Shown: positions 45,784 through 55,874, numbered from the stretch's first letter. The stretch is 64,000 nucleotides of DNA from an uncultured bacterium (GCA_903857865.1 CAIOGO010000002.1:1-64000), one strand, 5' to 3'. The notes: a model not told the origin generated them from the letters alone. Numbers and translations: made by a program.

Positions 45784-46832
45784 GCCGGCGTCGGTTCCTC
45801 CGCAAGAAGCGCCATCCCCTGCACGCCCGCGATCTCCAGGAGCTCGTCGGCCGAGCCAAGAGCCTTCGCGTTCACGAGGAGCGTTTCGTCGTCGCTCTCC
45901 AGGCGATAGTAGATCGGCACGGACGCGAACCGCCCACCGCTCGTGTGAGTCGCCGTGATGCAAGCGGCCAGCTCGATGATGCGCGCTCTCTCGGCGCTCG
46001 TCCTCTCTTCCCAGTTCGCCCGAACAAGCGCCATCGGACCGTGAGGAGTGGAGGGGTAGACTCGCAGGTCCTCGGGAAGGAAGAGGTTCTGCAGTTCCCG
46101 CTTCTCCTCTTCCAGAACGGCGAGAACAACCTTCGCCCCCGGCTCGATCTTGTAGTAGAGCGCGAAGTCGAGGAGACGGAGGCCATTCAGCGTGAAACCC
46201 TCTTCCGCGAACAGATTCGCCACGCGCTCCCCAAACCCGGGTACGGTCAACTTGCACCGTCCACAGGAACCCATACGGTTTCCCGATCGGAGATGAAGAT
46301 CCGCCGCGAGGCCCGCCAGGTCCTCGTCATCCATCGCGTAGGGGGACCCGGCGCCATCCAGTCGTGTCCATGTCTCCAGATCGGCGCTTCCTCGCCCGGG
46401 ACGGAAGCAGAGCGGCCTGAGAATCCGCCCCTGAACGCCGCATCGGTCTGCCAGCCAGCCCATCTCCTCGCGGCCCAAACCGTGCCGTCCCAGTCGTTCT
46501 CCCGTGAGCAAGAAGTCGCCACCAACTCGCTCCATGTACCGAACGGAGCGCGCAACGAGAAGCGCACGGCACTGGATACACGCTTGACGAAGCGAGAACG
46601 CCTCTGCGTCCGATTCGACGAACCTACGATACTCTCGCTTCAGAGACTGGGTCCGCAGGACGGTCCCCGACCACTCCTCGCGGACGAGATCTCGCAGCTC
46701 CTCCGTCTCTGCCGCGAAGGGAGACCGGAAGTGAAGCAGCTGGACGGAACTCACATCCGGATGGCGCTGCGCAAGCGTAGCCGCGACCCGACTCGCCAAG
46801 CTGCCCGAAAACAGGACGAGAACCTTAGCCAA
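45780..46832 (-). CDS. MnmA/ThiI-related PP-loop protein (tRNA thiolation family)
   Basis: 350 residues. The PP-loop is 'LFSGSLASRVA' (residues 8-18), a variant of SGGxDS in which the second Gly and the Asp are replaced. 'ACIQCRALL' (C85, C88), 'GGDFLLTGERLG' and 'GSCGRCKLTVPGFGERV' match the conserved blocks of a family related to tRNA 2-thiouridylase with a C-terminal 'KIEPGAKVVLAVLEEEKREL' module. It probably activates a substrate with ATP for sulfur transfer, but the altered PP-loop may mean weaker or different chemistry. It follows hpf by 33 nt in the same transcription unit. Confidence 0.65.
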   Translation of the reverse strand: MAKVLVLFSGSLASRVAATLAQRHPDVSSVQLLHFRSPFAAETEELRDLVREEWSGTVLRTQSLKREYRRFVESDAEAFSLRQACIQCRALLVARSVRYMERVGGDFLLTGERLGRHGLGREEMGWLADRCGVQGRILRPLCFRPGRGSADLETWTRLDGAGSPYAMDDEDLAGLAADLHLRSGNRMGSCGRCKLTVPGFGERVANLFAEEGFTLNGLRLLDFALYYKIEPGAKVVLAVLEEEKRELQNLFLPEDLRVYPSTPHGPMALVRANWEERTSAERARIIELAACITATHTSGGRFASVPIYYRLESDDETLLVNAKALGSADELLEIAGVQGMALLAEEPTPA

Positions 46833-46865
46833 ATCCTACCCCGATTCCTCCCCCAGCTCTCCGTA

Positions 46866-47399
46866 CTACCGTCGCGGTTCGATCAGCCCGTAGTTGCCAT
46901 CGCGCCGATGATAGATGATCGCGACCGCGTCCGTCTCGGCGTCCACGAAGACAAGAAACCCCTTCTCGATCGCCTCCAGCTGCAGCGCGGCCTCCTCGGG
47001 CGTCATCGGTTTGAAGAAGTGGGTTTCGGTGCGAATGATCTGCTTGTCGGTCTTTCGCTCGGCATCTTCGCCGCCTTGGTCGTCCGCTCCCCCACCCCTC
47101 ACCTTGACATCGCCAAGCTGGTCTTTGAACTTGACCAACTGGCGGCGAAGCCGATCCACAGCCTTGTCAACCGACGCGTACATGTCCGTGGACTCTTCGC
47201 GTGCCGTGATGACTTTCTTGTTCGTCAGGTGCGCGTGGAAATCGGCAGTCTGCCGCTCCTTCTCCGCGGACAGGACGACGTCCACGCTGATGATCCGGTC
47301 GAAGAACCGCTCGAGCGCCTCCGTCTTCTCGATGACGTACGCCCGCAAAGCTCCGCTCGACTCTGCATGACTGTGCCGCTCAGCGATCTTGATCTTCAT
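46866..47399 (-). CDS. hpf: Long-form ribosome hibernation-promoting factor
   Basis: 177 residues. The N-terminal S30AE domain ('ALERFFDRIISVDVVLSAEK', 'KKVITAREESTDMYASVDKA') and the C-terminal dimerisation domain ('RTETHFFKPMTPEEAALQLE', 'FVDAETDAVAIIYHRRDGNY') are both present, so this is the long HPF that pairs 70S ribosomes as 100S dimers in slow growth. A strong promoter lies close upstream, leaving a leader of only about 15 nt with AAGGGGAG. Confidence 0.95.
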   Translation of the reverse strand: MKIKIAERHSHAESSGALRAYVIEKTEALERFFDRIISVDVVLSAEKERQTADFHAHLTNKKVITAREESTDMYASVDKAVDRLRRQLVKFKDQLGDVKVRGGGADDQGGEDAERKTDKQIIRTETHFFKPMTPEEAALQLEAIEKGFLVFVDAETDAVAIIYHRRDGNYGLIEPRR

Positions 47400-47419
47400 C
47401 GGCTCCCCCTTCCAACGAG

Positions 47420-47448
47420 ATTATGACAGAAAAACTGATATCGGTCAA
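47420..47448 (-). promoter_or_regulatory. Promoter of hpf
   Basis: TTGACC (47443-47448), 17-bp spacer, CATAAT (47420-47425) on the minus strand. Just upstream is an inverted repeat CTGTCTG-GT-CAGACAG (47452-47467), a possible protein-binding site. Confidence 0.75.
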
Positions 47449-47493
47449 CGGCTGTCTGGTCAGACAGGCGCGAAACTTCCTTCCTGTCCAGGT

Positions 47494-49035
47494 TTAGGGA
47501 ACGTCGATGAGGCGGTCGGAGAGCTGTCTCGTGACCGCATGAAGGCCGCTCTCGCCGATGTCCGGCAAGTAGACTGCGAACTCATCGCTGACGAATGTCT
47601 TCAAGCGGCTTTGGAAGCGGAGACCGTCCGTTCTCCTCTCGCGAGCGATCAGGCCCACCTCGAGCAGTTCGCGAGGCAGTTCGTCCTCGACCATTTCGCG
47701 CGCGCAGTGAGTCCACGCCGCGATCTGCGACGCCGTGTACGAACCGGGCGCATGTTCGAACAGGAACGACAATACGCGCCGCTCCAACAGGCTCCGACGC
47801 TCGACGCGCGCGACGAGGCGGTCGATGTGCCGCCGAACGGCCGGCGGAAGAGCGGACGAGGAGCTCGCGGGGACGGTGGGCGCTACCTCGATGACCCCCC
47901 ACCCCGTCTCCGACGCGACGCGCTCGCGCGCCGTCGATCTCTCCTCGGCGGAGTCGCACCGCGTTGTGCCCATCAGGTGCGGGGCGAATCCGACGCTCAC
48001 GGCCTCCTGCGGAACGCAGTCCCGCTGGACGACGGCCGGCGGCGGGCCTTGGGGGACCTCAACCTTGATGTACCCCAGCGTTCGCGCCGTCTCCTCGAGC
48101 TCGTCGATCTTCTCTTCTTTCTGGGTCAGCTTCTCCTGCAGCCGCGCCAACTGCTCCTCGAGCTCCTGCGTCCGCGTCCGGCGTCCGCGACCCTCTCGTG
48201 CGCGCTCGATGGCCTCGATGATCGAGGCACTGACCTGCTTGAGCTCGGGCGTCGCTACGGCCTCCAGCGAGGGCGTGAATCCCGCGTGGAATGTGGCGCG
48301 CTCTCGGACGTAGATTGGGCGGACCGTCTCGCCGTTCACGAAGATGCAGTTGCCGGTCTCCAGCGATCCGATGATTTCCTTCACTTCGCTCTTGCGCCAC
48401 GGAAGCAGCTCGCTGTAGACGCGCATGTCCACTTCGTGCACCACGCGATGCAGGAGCAGCATGCCAGCCTGGCTGAGGACGTCCTTCTCCACTTTCGCGC
48501 TGCGTTGCGACACGACGATGGCACCCAGGCCGCGCTTCCGGCCGCGCAGCGCGATGCGCGAGATCATCTCCTTGAGTTCCGTCTTGACACCCTGCGGAAT
48601 GAACTCGTGCGCCTCCTCAATCCCGATGATGTACGGCCGGCGCAACGTCCCCGCCAGATTCCACAGGCTGGAGAGGTACTCCATCAACACCTCGGTCCTC
48701 TCTTCCGAGAGGAATCCGCTGAGATCGAGGACGACGGGCACGTTCTTCTCCATGCTGACCTCGGCGATCTCGGCCGCGCAGCCTGCGTCGATCTCGATCT
48801 CGACGCCGTCACCGGTCCCGACGACGAGGACCTCGTACTTCTCCTTCAGCCCGAAGTACTCGCCCTCGATGTCGACGATGGACATCGGGTAGTTGTTGTT
48901 GAGCAGTTCTTCGAAGATGACCCCAGCGGTGTTCGACTTGCCCGATCCGCGAATGCCGAGGATCGCAACGCACTGCCCGATGAGACTCTCCAGATCCAGT
49001 TCGAGATCCCTGCTGATGTAGAGCGGCGTCCCCAT
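47494..49035 (-). CDS. HerA/DUF87-type ATPase with coiled coil and C-terminal winged helix
   Basis: 513 residues. Walker A 'GIRGSGKSN' (27-34), Walker B 'YIIGIEEAHEF', and a HerA-like core to about residue 270. A charged coiled coil follows (about 290-335, 'LEEQLARLQEKLTQKEEKID'), then a low-complexity linker and a C-terminal winged-helix-like part ('FLFEHAPGSYTASQIAAWTH'). HerA-type hexamers pump or translocate DNA, usually with the nuclease NurA; no NurA is next to it. Substrate and partner are unknown. Confidence 0.8.
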   Translation of the reverse strand: MGTPLYISRDLELDLESLIGQCVAILGIRGSGKSNTAGVIFEELLNNNYPMSIVDIEGEYFGLKEKYEVLVVGTGDGVEIEIDAGCAAEIAEVSMEKNVPVVLDLSGFLSEERTEVLMEYLSSLWNLAGTLRRPYIIGIEEAHEFIPQGVKTELKEMISRIALRGRKRGLGAIVVSQRSAKVEKDVLSQAGMLLLHRVVHEVDMRVYSELLPWRKSEVKEIIGSLETGNCIFVNGETVRPIYVRERATFHAGFTPSLEAVATPELKQVSASIIEAIERAREGRGRRTRTQELEEQLARLQEKLTQKEEKIDELEETARTLGYIKVEVPQGPPPAVVQRDCVPQEAVSVGFAPHLMGTTRCDSAEERSTARERVASETGWGVIEVAPTVPASSSSALPPAVRRHIDRLVARVERRSLLERRVLSFLFEHAPGSYTASQIAAWTHCAREMVEDELPRELLEVGLIARERRTDGLRFQSRLKTFVSDEFAVYLPDIGESGLHAVTRQLSDRLIDVP

Positions 49036-49141
49036 GGCTCCCCTCGCCCAGCAGACGGCTTATTGGCCTCGTCGGCGACCGTCTGCGGTGCACGGAACAC
49101 GGTACGGGAACCATCAGAACGCATGGAGGCCGACTGTCCCG

Positions 49142-50608
49142 TCAGTGCCCCCCGAACGTCCCGTGGTCGCCGTGGAGGAGAGACCGCGCGGCCTCGAGCG
49201 CCTGGTCGCGCGAGTCCATCTCGCCCGCGAGGATCCGATCGTGCAGGATGCCGAGCACTCGTCCCATCTCCGGACCGTCGCGCAGTCCAAGCTGGCTGAG
49301 ATCGTGGCCGTCCACGAGATCCCGAGCACGTCGCAGGTTTCCGACCCGCTCGACGTGGAGAACTACCCGCAGCGTCTCGTCCAGAATCGGCCCCCATCCC
49401 GCGGCCCGATGCGCGCTCGCTTCGCAATCCGCCACGAGAACTTGCAGGAGCTCAAAGAACCGCGGATATCGCTCGCCGAGCGGACCGACGCCGGGCACTT
49501 CCCCTTCCGTAAGAAAGAGCACCTGCTTTCCCCGCCCCATCTCGGGGAAGTCGGCAATGCGCATGTGATTCTTGACGAGGAACGTGAGCCGCGCGGTGTC
49601 AGCTCGGCTGAGGCGAAGACGGTGCGCGATCCGCTTCGCTTGCCAAGCGCCAAGCGCGCAGTGCCCGCCCATGTTTACCCCATCATTTCTTGCCAGGGCT
49701 TGCGGCTTCCCGATGTCATGAAGGAGCACGGCAAGCTTCACCATGGGGTCTCGGATGAACGTGTCGGCAACGCGCATCGCCGCCAGGGTGTGCTCGAAGA
49801 CGTCCCCCTCCGGATGGTAGGCTTCGGGCTGAGACACTCCCTTCCCCTCGCCCAGTTCCGGGAGCACGTGCGCGAGGAGTCCCAGTCGGTCGAGGAGCTC
49901 GACGCCACGGCAGCCCCGCGGGGTTGCCAGAGTGCGCAGGAGCTCGTCGCGGATGCGCTCCCCGGAGATGGCCGTCAGCCCCCCCGCATGGGCCGAGATG
50001 GCCTCCGCCGTCGGACCGTCGAGCTCGGCGTCGATCTGACACGCGAAGCGCACGGCCCGCAACATGCGAAGGTAGTCCTCCGCGAAGCGGACGCTCGGGT
50101 CACCGATCGCGCGGACGCGCCGCGCCTTCAGGTCGTCGATCCCCCCGACGAGATCGATCACGTCCCCATCGAGCGTCGCGGCCAACCCGTTCATCGTCAG
50201 GTCCCGCCGACGCACGTCTCCAGCCAGATCGCGGACGAGTTCGACCCGCGACGGCCACCGTCCGTCGTACTCGCCCTCGACGCGATAGGTCGCAACTTCG
50301 TAGGGGCGCCCGTCGGGCGAGACAACGACGATCACGCCGAACTCCTCGCCGACGCCGACCATCGGGTGTCCGACGAACAAGCTACGTATCTCCGCGGGCA
50401 CGGCCGACGTCGCGATGTCAACGTCGGCAGGCGGGTACAGCACGTCGTCTCCCCAGAGGAACCGCAGGCCGTCGCGCACCACGCCGCCAATGAGAACCGC
50501 CTCATGGCCCGCCGCCCCAAGCCGGTCGAGGATCACCCTAGCGAACGGGTGGCGGGCGAACAGCGTTTGAACGTCGATCTGCTCTCGGCTATTCATCGTT
50601 GTGACCAT
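49142..50608 (-). CDS. cca: CCA tRNA nucleotidyltransferase / poly(A) polymerase family
   Basis: 488 residues. Nucleotidyltransferase core 'AVLIGGVVRDGLRF' with 'PADVDIATSAVP', RNA-binding 'FAEDYLRMLRAVRFA', and an HD domain 'VFEHTLAAMRVAD...LAVLLHDIGKP'. It adds or repairs the 3' CCA of tRNAs; neither tRNA in this window encodes CCA, so such an enzyme is required. The ATG at 50608 has GAGG at 4 nt; the frame runs on upstream inside fhs but that part is not coding for this protein. Confidence 0.88.
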   Translation of the reverse strand: MVTTMNSREQIDVQTLFARHPFARVILDRLGAAGHEAVLIGGVVRDGLRFLWGDDVLYPPADVDIATSAVPAEIRSLFVGHPMVGVGEEFGVIVVVSPDGRPYEVATYRVEGEYDGRWPSRVELVRDLAGDVRRRDLTMNGLAATLDGDVIDLVGGIDDLKARRVRAIGDPSVRFAEDYLRMLRAVRFACQIDAELDGPTAEAISAHAGGLTAISGERIRDELLRTLATPRGCRGVELLDRLGLLAHVLPELGEGKGVSQPEAYHPEGDVFEHTLAAMRVADTFIRDPMVKLAVLLHDIGKPQALARNDGVNMGGHCALGAWQAKRIAHRLRLSRADTARLTFLVKNHMRIADFPEMGRGKQVLFLTEGEVPGVGPLGERYPRFFELLQVLVADCEASAHRAAGWGPILDETLRVVLHVERVGNLRRARDLVDGHDLSQLGLRDGPEMGRVLGILHDRILAGEMDSRDQALEAARSLLHGDHGTFGGH

Positions 50609-50684
50609 ACACCTCGGGAGCCGCAGCAGCAACACGGGCCGCTGCTGGTGGGCCGCACCACGAGCAGGCGCTCGCTGGGAACAC

Positions 50685-52415
50685 CTAGGAGATGCCCCTG
50701 ACCTCACCTTGGGCATCGATATCGATGTCCATGAACACAGGATGCACCGGAAGGCCGGGCATGGTCTGCATCTCCCCGCACAGCGGATAGACGAATCCGG
50801 CGCCGGCGCTGACGCGCACCTCGCGAACAGGAAGCGTGAAGCCCGTGGGCGCGCCCTTGAGTGCGGGGTCATGCGACAAGGAGAGGTGGGTCTTGGCCAT
50901 GCACACGGGAAGTCGGCCATAGCCCAGCTCTTCGCACCGCTCGATGTCTCTCTGCGCGGCCTCGCTATAGTCGACGCCGTCAGCACCGTAGACCTCGCGT
51001 GCAATGGTCTCGATCTTCTGCCGGAGCGGAGCGTCAAGAGGGTAGAGGAAGCGGAACGTCTTCGGCCTCGCCGCCGCGTCCATGACCGCATCAGCGAGCT
51101 CGAGCGCCCCCTCGCCGCCCCTTGCCCAATGGTCGGCCACGGCGGCAACGGCCCCTGCCTCGTGCACCGCTCGCCGCAGCCTCTCCAGCTCGCGACGCGT
51201 GTCCTCCGGGAACTGATTCACCGCGACGACGACAGGCACGCCGAACCTTCGGACGATCTCAAGGTGACGGATCAGATTCGGAAGACCCGCTTCGAGGAGC
51301 CCCAAGTCCTCGCGCGCGTACGGCTCCGGAAGCGGCTTCCCGGGCGACACGCGGGGGCCTCCACCATGCATCTTCAGCGCGCGAATCGTGGCAACAAGCA
51401 CGACCGCGTCGGGCACAAGCCCGCTCGCTCGGCACTTGATGTCGAAGAACTTCTCCATTCCGATATCCGCGCCGAATCCGGACTCCGTGACCACGAAGTC
51501 GGCCACCTTGAGGGCGAGGCGATCCGCGATGATCGACGAGTTGCCATGCGCGATGTTGGCGAACGGACCGGCATGAACGAACACGCCCTGCCCCTCAAGA
51601 GTCTGCAGCAACGTGGGGTTCACCGTGTCCTTCATCAACACCGTCGCCGCCCCAGCCACGCCAAGGTCCTCCGTCGTCACCGGCTGCCCGTCCATGCTGT
51701 AGGCAACGACGATTCGCCCGATGCGTCTCCGCAGATCGACGAGATCGTCGGCCAACGCCAGACAGGCCATGAGTTCGGACGCAGCAGTGATCTCAAACCC
51801 CGACTGGCGCGGAACGCCGTCCCCCTTCGCTCCGAGGCCGACCACCACGTTACGCAAGGCTCGATCGCACGTGTCCACGACCCGGTGCCACACCACGCTG
51901 TGCGGATCGATGCGCAGTCGCTTGAGCCCGCGAGCCGCCCAGCCTTGATCGCTGAAGTCCCGCTCGTGCATCAGCCGCGCATCGAGCGCCGCGGCGATCA
52001 AGTTGTGGGCCGCGGTGATGGCGTGGAAGTCGCCCGTCAGATGGAGATTCAGGTCCTCCATCGGAACCACCTGGGCGCGGCCTCCCCCCGCCGCCCCTCC
52101 CTTGATACCGAATGTCGGTCCCTGTGAAGGCTGTCGAATGCACGCCACGGCCCGCTTTCCCCTTCGGGCGAGGCCCTGAACGAGGCCGACGGTCGTCGTC
52201 GTCTTCCCCTCTCCGAGCGGCGTTGGGGTGATGGCCGTGACGTCGACGTACACCCCGTTCGACATCCCGCTCCGATCTACGTATGCAGACAGCCGGACCT
52301 TCGCCTTGATGTCCCCAAAGAGGATGAGTTCGTCCCTCGTGAGTCCGAGGTCAGCCGCAACGTCCACGATCGGCCGCGGCGTAACGGATCGCGCGATGTC
52401 CAGGTCGTGGTTCAT
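50685..52415 (-). CDS. fhs: Formate-tetrahydrofolate ligase
   Basis: 576 residues. P loop '[18 protein letters not shown]', '[19 protein letters not shown]', '[15 protein letters not shown]', '[17 protein letters not shown]' and '[11 protein letters not shown]' are all diagnostic. Makes 10-formyl-THF from formate, THF and ATP: the entry of the methyl branch of the Wood-Ljungdahl pathway, or one-carbon supply for purines and fMet-tRNA. Overlaps rbfA by 4 nt (ATGA), tying it to the translation-factor operon. Confidence 0.95.
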   Translation of the reverse strand: MNHDLDIARSVTPRPIVDVAADLGLTRDELILFGDIKAKVRLSAYVDRSGMSNGVYVDVTAITPTPLGEGKTTTTVGLVQGLARRGKRAVACIRQPSQGPTFGIKGGAAGGGRAQVVPMEDLNLHLTGDFHAITAAHNLIAAALDARLMHERDFSDQGWAARGLKRLRIDPHSVVWHRVVDTCDRALRNVVVGLGAKGDGVPRQSGFEITAASELMACLALADDLVDLRRRIGRIVVAYSMDGQPVTTEDLGVAGAATVLMKDTVNPTLLQTLEGQGVFVHAGPFANIAHGNSSIIADRLALKVADFVVTESGFGADIGMEKFFDIKCRASGLVPDAVVLVATIRALKMHGGGPRVSPGKPLPEPYAREDLGLLEAGLPNLIRHLEIVRRFGVPVVVAVNQFPEDTRRELERLRRAVHEAGAVAAVADHWARGGEGALELADAVMDAAARPKTFRFLYPLDAPLRQKIETIAREVYGADGVDYSEAAQRDIERCEELGYGRLPVCMAKTHLSLSHDPALKGAPTGFTLPVREVRVSAGAGFVYPLCGEMQTMPGLPVHPVFMDIDIDAQGEVRGIS

Positions 52416-52816
52416 GAGGCTCCATCCTCATCCACCCCATCCTGGCCCGCGTTCTCCTCCGCGGGACGGATCTCCGCGCCGTCGTCGCGGAGCAACGCTT
52501 CCAGCCGTAGCGAGCGCTCCACGGTCTCATCCATGACGAATCGGAGCTCCGGCGTATGGCGCAAGGAGAGACGGTCGGCAAGCATGCTCCGGTAGAAGCC
52601 GCGGTCGTGTGCGAGGGCCTTCGCCACGTCGTCCCGGCTCACGTCGCCGGCGATTGCGACGTAGACGTTGGCGTAGCGGCCATCCACCGTGAGCCGCACG
52701 TCCATCAGCGTGGGGAATGCGTCTCGGACCACCGGATCGCGGCTCTCGAACTCCAGGATGCCTGACAGTTCGCGCTGAATGTCCTCGCGCAGCCGCGCGT
52801 TCTTCCGTCCACTCAA
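52412..52816 (-). CDS. rbfA: Ribosome-binding factor A
   Basis: 134 residues with the KH-like core '[20 protein letters not shown]', '[17 protein letters not shown]' and '[20 protein letters not shown]'. Matures the 16S 5' end in 30S assembly. Ends in an acidic tail. Overlaps ylxP and fhs by 4 nt each. Confidence 0.93.
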   Translation of the reverse strand: MSGRKNARLREDIQRELSGILEFESRDPVVRDAFPTLMDVRLTVDGRYANVYVAIAGDVSRDDVAKALAHDRGFYRSMLADRLSLRHTPELRFVMDETVERSLRLEALLRDDGAEIRPAEENAGQDGVDEDGAS

Positions 52817-53097
52817 AGCATCTCCGTTTCCGCGCCGGTGACCTCGTAGCCATCGCCACGCTCAAGCTTCTCGTGCAGGCGCGCGAGCGCTGACGCTGTA
52901 CGTGCCGAATCAGACGAGAGATGAGCGACGCGGATCGATGCGCGGTGAAGGCCGCCGTCGGGATCGATCTCGCAGACAGCGAACGCCGCTGCTTCCGCGT
53001 GGACTTGCGCGACAAGATGCTTCACGATCGCGCGCCTCTCTTTGATGGACCGCAGTCCGAACAACTGGTACGAGAGCGTCAGCAGCCCGACCCTCAT
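52813..53097 (-). CDS. ylxP: YlxP-like protein (DUF503)
   Basis: 94 residues: 'VGLLTLSYQLFGLRSIKERR', then 'FAVCEIDPDG'. The family sits between infB and rbfA in many bacteria, as here, and is thought to help ribosome biogenesis. Begins 6 nt after infB. Confidence 0.85.
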   Translation of the reverse strand: MRVGLLTLSYQLFGLRSIKERRAIVKHLVAQVHAEAAAFAVCEIDPDGGLHRASIRVAHLSSDSARTASALARLHEKLERGDGYEVTGAETEML

Positions 53098-53103
53098 CGC
53101 ACC

Positions 53104-54873
53104 CTAGCGCTCGACTTCCTTGAGATCGAACACGACAAGCCGATCGCCGACCTGCACGTCGTCGAAGTCCTTGAAGCGAATGCCGCACTCTCGCCCCGTC
53201 AGGACCTCGCGAACATCGTCTTCGAACCGTCGCAACGACGCAATCTCCCCCACGAACACCTCTTGGTCGTCGCGCAATACCCGCACGTGGCTCTTCCGGG
53301 TCACCTTCCCGTCGGCAACGAAACAGCCGGCCACTTTGCCCGTAGGAATCTTGAACACATTTCGCACTTCGACGGCCCCCACGACCACTTCCTCGAACTC
53401 CGGGGCAAGCTTCCGCTTGAGGGCCCGTTCAATCTCATCGACGAGGTCGTAGATGATGTCGTACGTCAAGACGAGGATTCCGTGCTCTTCCGCCGCTTTC
53501 GCAGCCTTGCCGTCGGACTTCACGCCGAACCCTACGACGAAGGACTCATTCTGGACGGACATGGCAAGCAGGACGTCGCTCTCGGAGATCGTGCCGACGC
53601 CGGCGTGCAGAATGGAGAGCTCGACGCCCTCAATGCTCAGGGACTCCAGCTCTCGCCGGGCCGCCTCCAGCGCGCCGGTAGACGAGGCCTTCAGAATGAG
53701 CTGAAGGCGGAGCTTTTCTCCCGCCTCCTCCAGCAGTTCGTCGAACGTCATGACGCGCCGCACGCGCTTCGGCTTCTGCTCCTCTCTGGCTGCTTCCACC
53801 GCTCGCTTCGCTGCCGCTTGGTCTTTGGCCACGACGATCCTCGTCCCGACCGCCGGAACCTCGTCGAACCCCAGCACCTCGACCGCGTCCCCGGGCTTCG
53901 CTTCCGCGACGCGCCGGCTCGTTTCGTCGAGCAGAGCCTTGACACGTCCGTAGGTTGACCCGGCAACGGCCCAGTCCTTCTCGCGGAGGGTGCCATCGCG
54001 AACGATCACGGTCGCGACGGGGCCCCGACCCGGGGAGAGGTGGCTCTCGATGATGACAGCTTCCAGAGTGCCCTTCGGATCGGCTCGCAGATCCTCCATC
54101 TCCGCCACGAGGAGGATCATCTCCAGCAGCTCTTCCACGTTCGTGCCCTGCAGGGCGGAGATCTCCACGGTGACCGTGTCGCCCCCCCATGCTTCTGGCG
54201 TCAACCCCTGTTTGGCCAAATCCCCCATGACCTTGTTCACGTCAGCGTTCGACTTGTCCACCTTGTTGATCGCCACGATCATCGGAATCCCCGCGGCCTT
54301 GATGTGATCGATGGCCTCGATGGTCTGCGTCATCACGCCATCGTCCGCCGCCACGACAAGAATCGCGATGTCGGTGGCACTCGCGCCGCGCGCGCGCATT
54401 CCGGTAAACGCCTTGTGTCCCGGCGTGTCGATGAACGTGATCCTGCGTCCGCCAAGATCGGCCTGGTAGGCAGCGACGCCCTGCGTGATGCCACCCGCCT
54501 CCTTGGCCGCGAGATGCGAGTGCCGGATCGCGTCGAGTAGCGTCGTCTTGCCGTGGTCAATGTGCCCAAGGACCGACACGATCGGCGGCCGCGGTACCCC
54601 GTGACGCGGCCCGTGCGCCGCCGGCTTCCTCGGCCCCGGCGCCGGAGCGACGATCGGCGCGGACGCCGCTGCCGCGGGAGGCACTTGCGCCTCCGCGCGT
54701 GCCGCCGGCTTCGCGGGCTCCTTGTACAGGCGGACGATCAGCGCGTACTCCTCTTCTTCAACGGAGTTCGCCGCCTTCCTGCCGGCCATCCCCATCTCCT
54801 CGAGCTTGGCAATCAGGTCCTTGCTCGAAACACCTACTTCGTGAGCGATCTCGTAGATCCTCTTCCGTGCCAA
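53104..54873 (-). CDS. infB: Translation initiation factor IF-2 (short form)
   Basis: 589 residues from a TTG start (54873). One IF2_N domain ('[20 protein letters not shown]'), a short Ala/Pro linker, then G1 'GHIDHGKTT' (103-111), G3 'DTPGHKAF', G4 'NKVDK' and domains C1-C2 ('[20 protein letters not shown]'). It delivers fMet-tRNA to the 30S subunit. Shorter than E. coli IF-2 because the N-terminal region is reduced. TTG is favoured because the conserved N-terminus starts there, after GGAAGGG. Confidence 0.94.
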   Translation of the reverse strand: MARKRIYEIAHEVGVSSKDLIAKLEEMGMAGRKAANSVEEEEYALIVRLYKEPAKPAARAEAQVPPAAAASAPIVAPAPGPRKPAAHGPRHGVPRPPIVSVLGHIDHGKTTLLDAIRHSHLAAKEAGGITQGVAAYQADLGGRRITFIDTPGHKAFTGMRARGASATDIAILVVAADDGVMTQTIEAIDHIKAAGIPMIVAINKVDKSNADVNKVMGDLAKQGLTPEAWGGDTVTVEISALQGTNVEELLEMILLVAEMEDLRADPKGTLEAVIIESHLSPGRGPVATVIVRDGTLREKDWAVAGSTYGRVKALLDETSRRVAEAKPGDAVEVLGFDEVPAVGTRIVVAKDQAAAKRAVEAAREEQKPKRVRRVMTFDELLEEAGEKLRLQLILKASSTGALEAARRELESLSIEGVELSILHAGVGTISESDVLLAMSVQNESFVVGFGVKSDGKAAKAAEEHGILVLTYDIIYDLVDEIERALKRKLAPEFEEVVVGAVEVRNVFKIPTGKVAGCFVADGKVTRKSHVRVLRDDQEVFVGEIASLRRFEDDVREVLTGRECGIRFKDFDDVQVGDRLVVFDLKEVER

Positions 54874-54918
54874 GAATGCCCTTCCTTTCCGGTTCTGGAG
54901 ATGGTGAACGCGGTCCTG

Positions 54919-54947
54919 ACTATACGTGATGCGTTCGGGTCCGTCAA
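54919..54947 (-). promoter_or_regulatory. Promoter of the infB-ylxP-rbfA-fhs unit
   Basis: TTGACG (54942-54947), 17-bp spacer, TATAGT (54919-54924) on the minus strand; leader of about 40 nt to the infB TTG. Confidence 0.7.
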
Positions 54948-55040
54948 ACGCAAGACCCACCCGAGCGCGAGGCTCCCCCCTTCCACTTGAACGGGGGTCC
55001 TAGTGCCTAGAGCTGCGCTGGGCCTCGGTTCTCGGAGGTC

Positions 55041-55655
55041 TTAGGACTCCGTCGCCGCACCCTGCGCGTCGAGCCACGCCTTGACCTTCTGGACGTCGAT
55101 CCACGTGAGGTACTTCGGACTCCCTTTCTCCTTCGACGGATACCGCAGCAGGTAGCTCGGGTGGAACATCGGAAACACGAGGATCCCGCCCCGCCAGGCG
55201 AAGAACGACCCGTGCGACTGAGTGATCCCGGGGGCGTCCGGAAGGAACCACTGGGTTGGCGTGTTCCCCAACGCGACGATCAGCGACGGCTGGATGAGAG
55301 CAATCTGCGCCTCGAGGTACGGCGAGCACGTCTCCATCTCGCCGCGCGCCGGGACGCGGTTGCCCGGCGGGCGACACTTGACGATGTTGGTGATGTAGAC
55401 GTCTTCCCGGCGAAGGCCGACCGAGTCCATCACTTCATCGAGCTTCTGGCCAGCCGGCCCGACGAACGGCCGACCCGTCGTGTCCTCCACCTCTCCCGGC
55501 CCCTCGCCAACCATCATCAGCCGCGCCTGCACGGCGCCCTCTCCGAACACGGCGTTCGTCCGCGTGGCAGAGAGAGAACAGGCTGTGCAGCCCTTCACGC
55601 GAGCACACAACGACTCAAGGCTCAGGAGCGTTGCTGGACTGGGGCGTTGTTCCAC
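55041..55655 (-). CDS. Uracil-DNA glycosylase, family 4 (iron-sulfur)
   Basis: 204 residues. 'VGEGPGEVEDTTGRPFVGPA', 'YITNIVKCRPPGNR', 'ALGNTPTQWFL' and 'FPMFHPSYLLR' define the family; four cysteines (C23, C26, and those of 'VKCRPPG' and 'ETCSPYL') bind the 4Fe-4S cluster. Removes uracil from DNA. GTG at 55655 follows GGGAGG by 5 nt; the frame is open further, but only to a TTG touching the tRNA-Gly 3' end. Probably co-transcribed with that tRNA. Confidence 0.9.
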   Translation of the reverse strand: MEQRPSPATLLSLESLCARVKGCTACSLSATRTNAVFGEGAVQARLMMVGEGPGEVEDTTGRPFVGPAGQKLDEVMDSVGLRREDVYITNIVKCRPPGNRVPARGEMETCSPYLEAQIALIQPSLIVALGNTPTQWFLPDAPGITQSHGSFFAWRGGILVFPMFHPSYLLRYPSKEKGSPKYLTWIDVQKVKAWLDAQGAATES

Positions 55656-55706
55656 CGCCGCCTCCCACAGATAGCGCACTGCGCCAGCTACACGAACGAG
55701 GGACAA

Positions 55707-55779
55707 AGCGGACAGCGGGATTCGAACCCGCGACCCTCAGCTTGGGAAGCTGATGCTCTACCAACTGAGCTATGCCCGC
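55707..55779 (-). tRNA. tRNA-Gly (CCC)
   Basis: Complete cloverleaf: acceptor GCGGGCA/TGTCCGC, D arm GCTC/GAGC with GG, anticodon loop TTCCCAA (CCC, glycine), perfect T arm CGGG-type stem with TTCGAAT loop. No encoded CCA. A promoter lies 13 nt upstream. Confidence 0.95.
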
Positions 55780-55791
55780 AACACGGGAAGC

Positions 55792-55820
55792 AGTATAACG
55801 ACCATCCGATGGCGAGTCCA
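55792..55820 (-). promoter_or_regulatory. Promoter of tRNA-Gly
   Basis: TGGACT (55815-55820), 17-bp spacer, TATACT (55792-55797) on the minus strand; transcription would begin about 6 nt before the mature 5' end. Confidence 0.6.
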
Positions 55821-55874
55821 CCGTAGGACGTTCACCTTGCCCAAGGGCCGCCGAACGCCTCAAAAGGGGGAAGT

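Noticed and set aside
45681-47426. A 581-residue plus-strand frame across the hpf and PP-loop genes
   Set aside because: Antisense to two well-supported genes and crosses their promoters.
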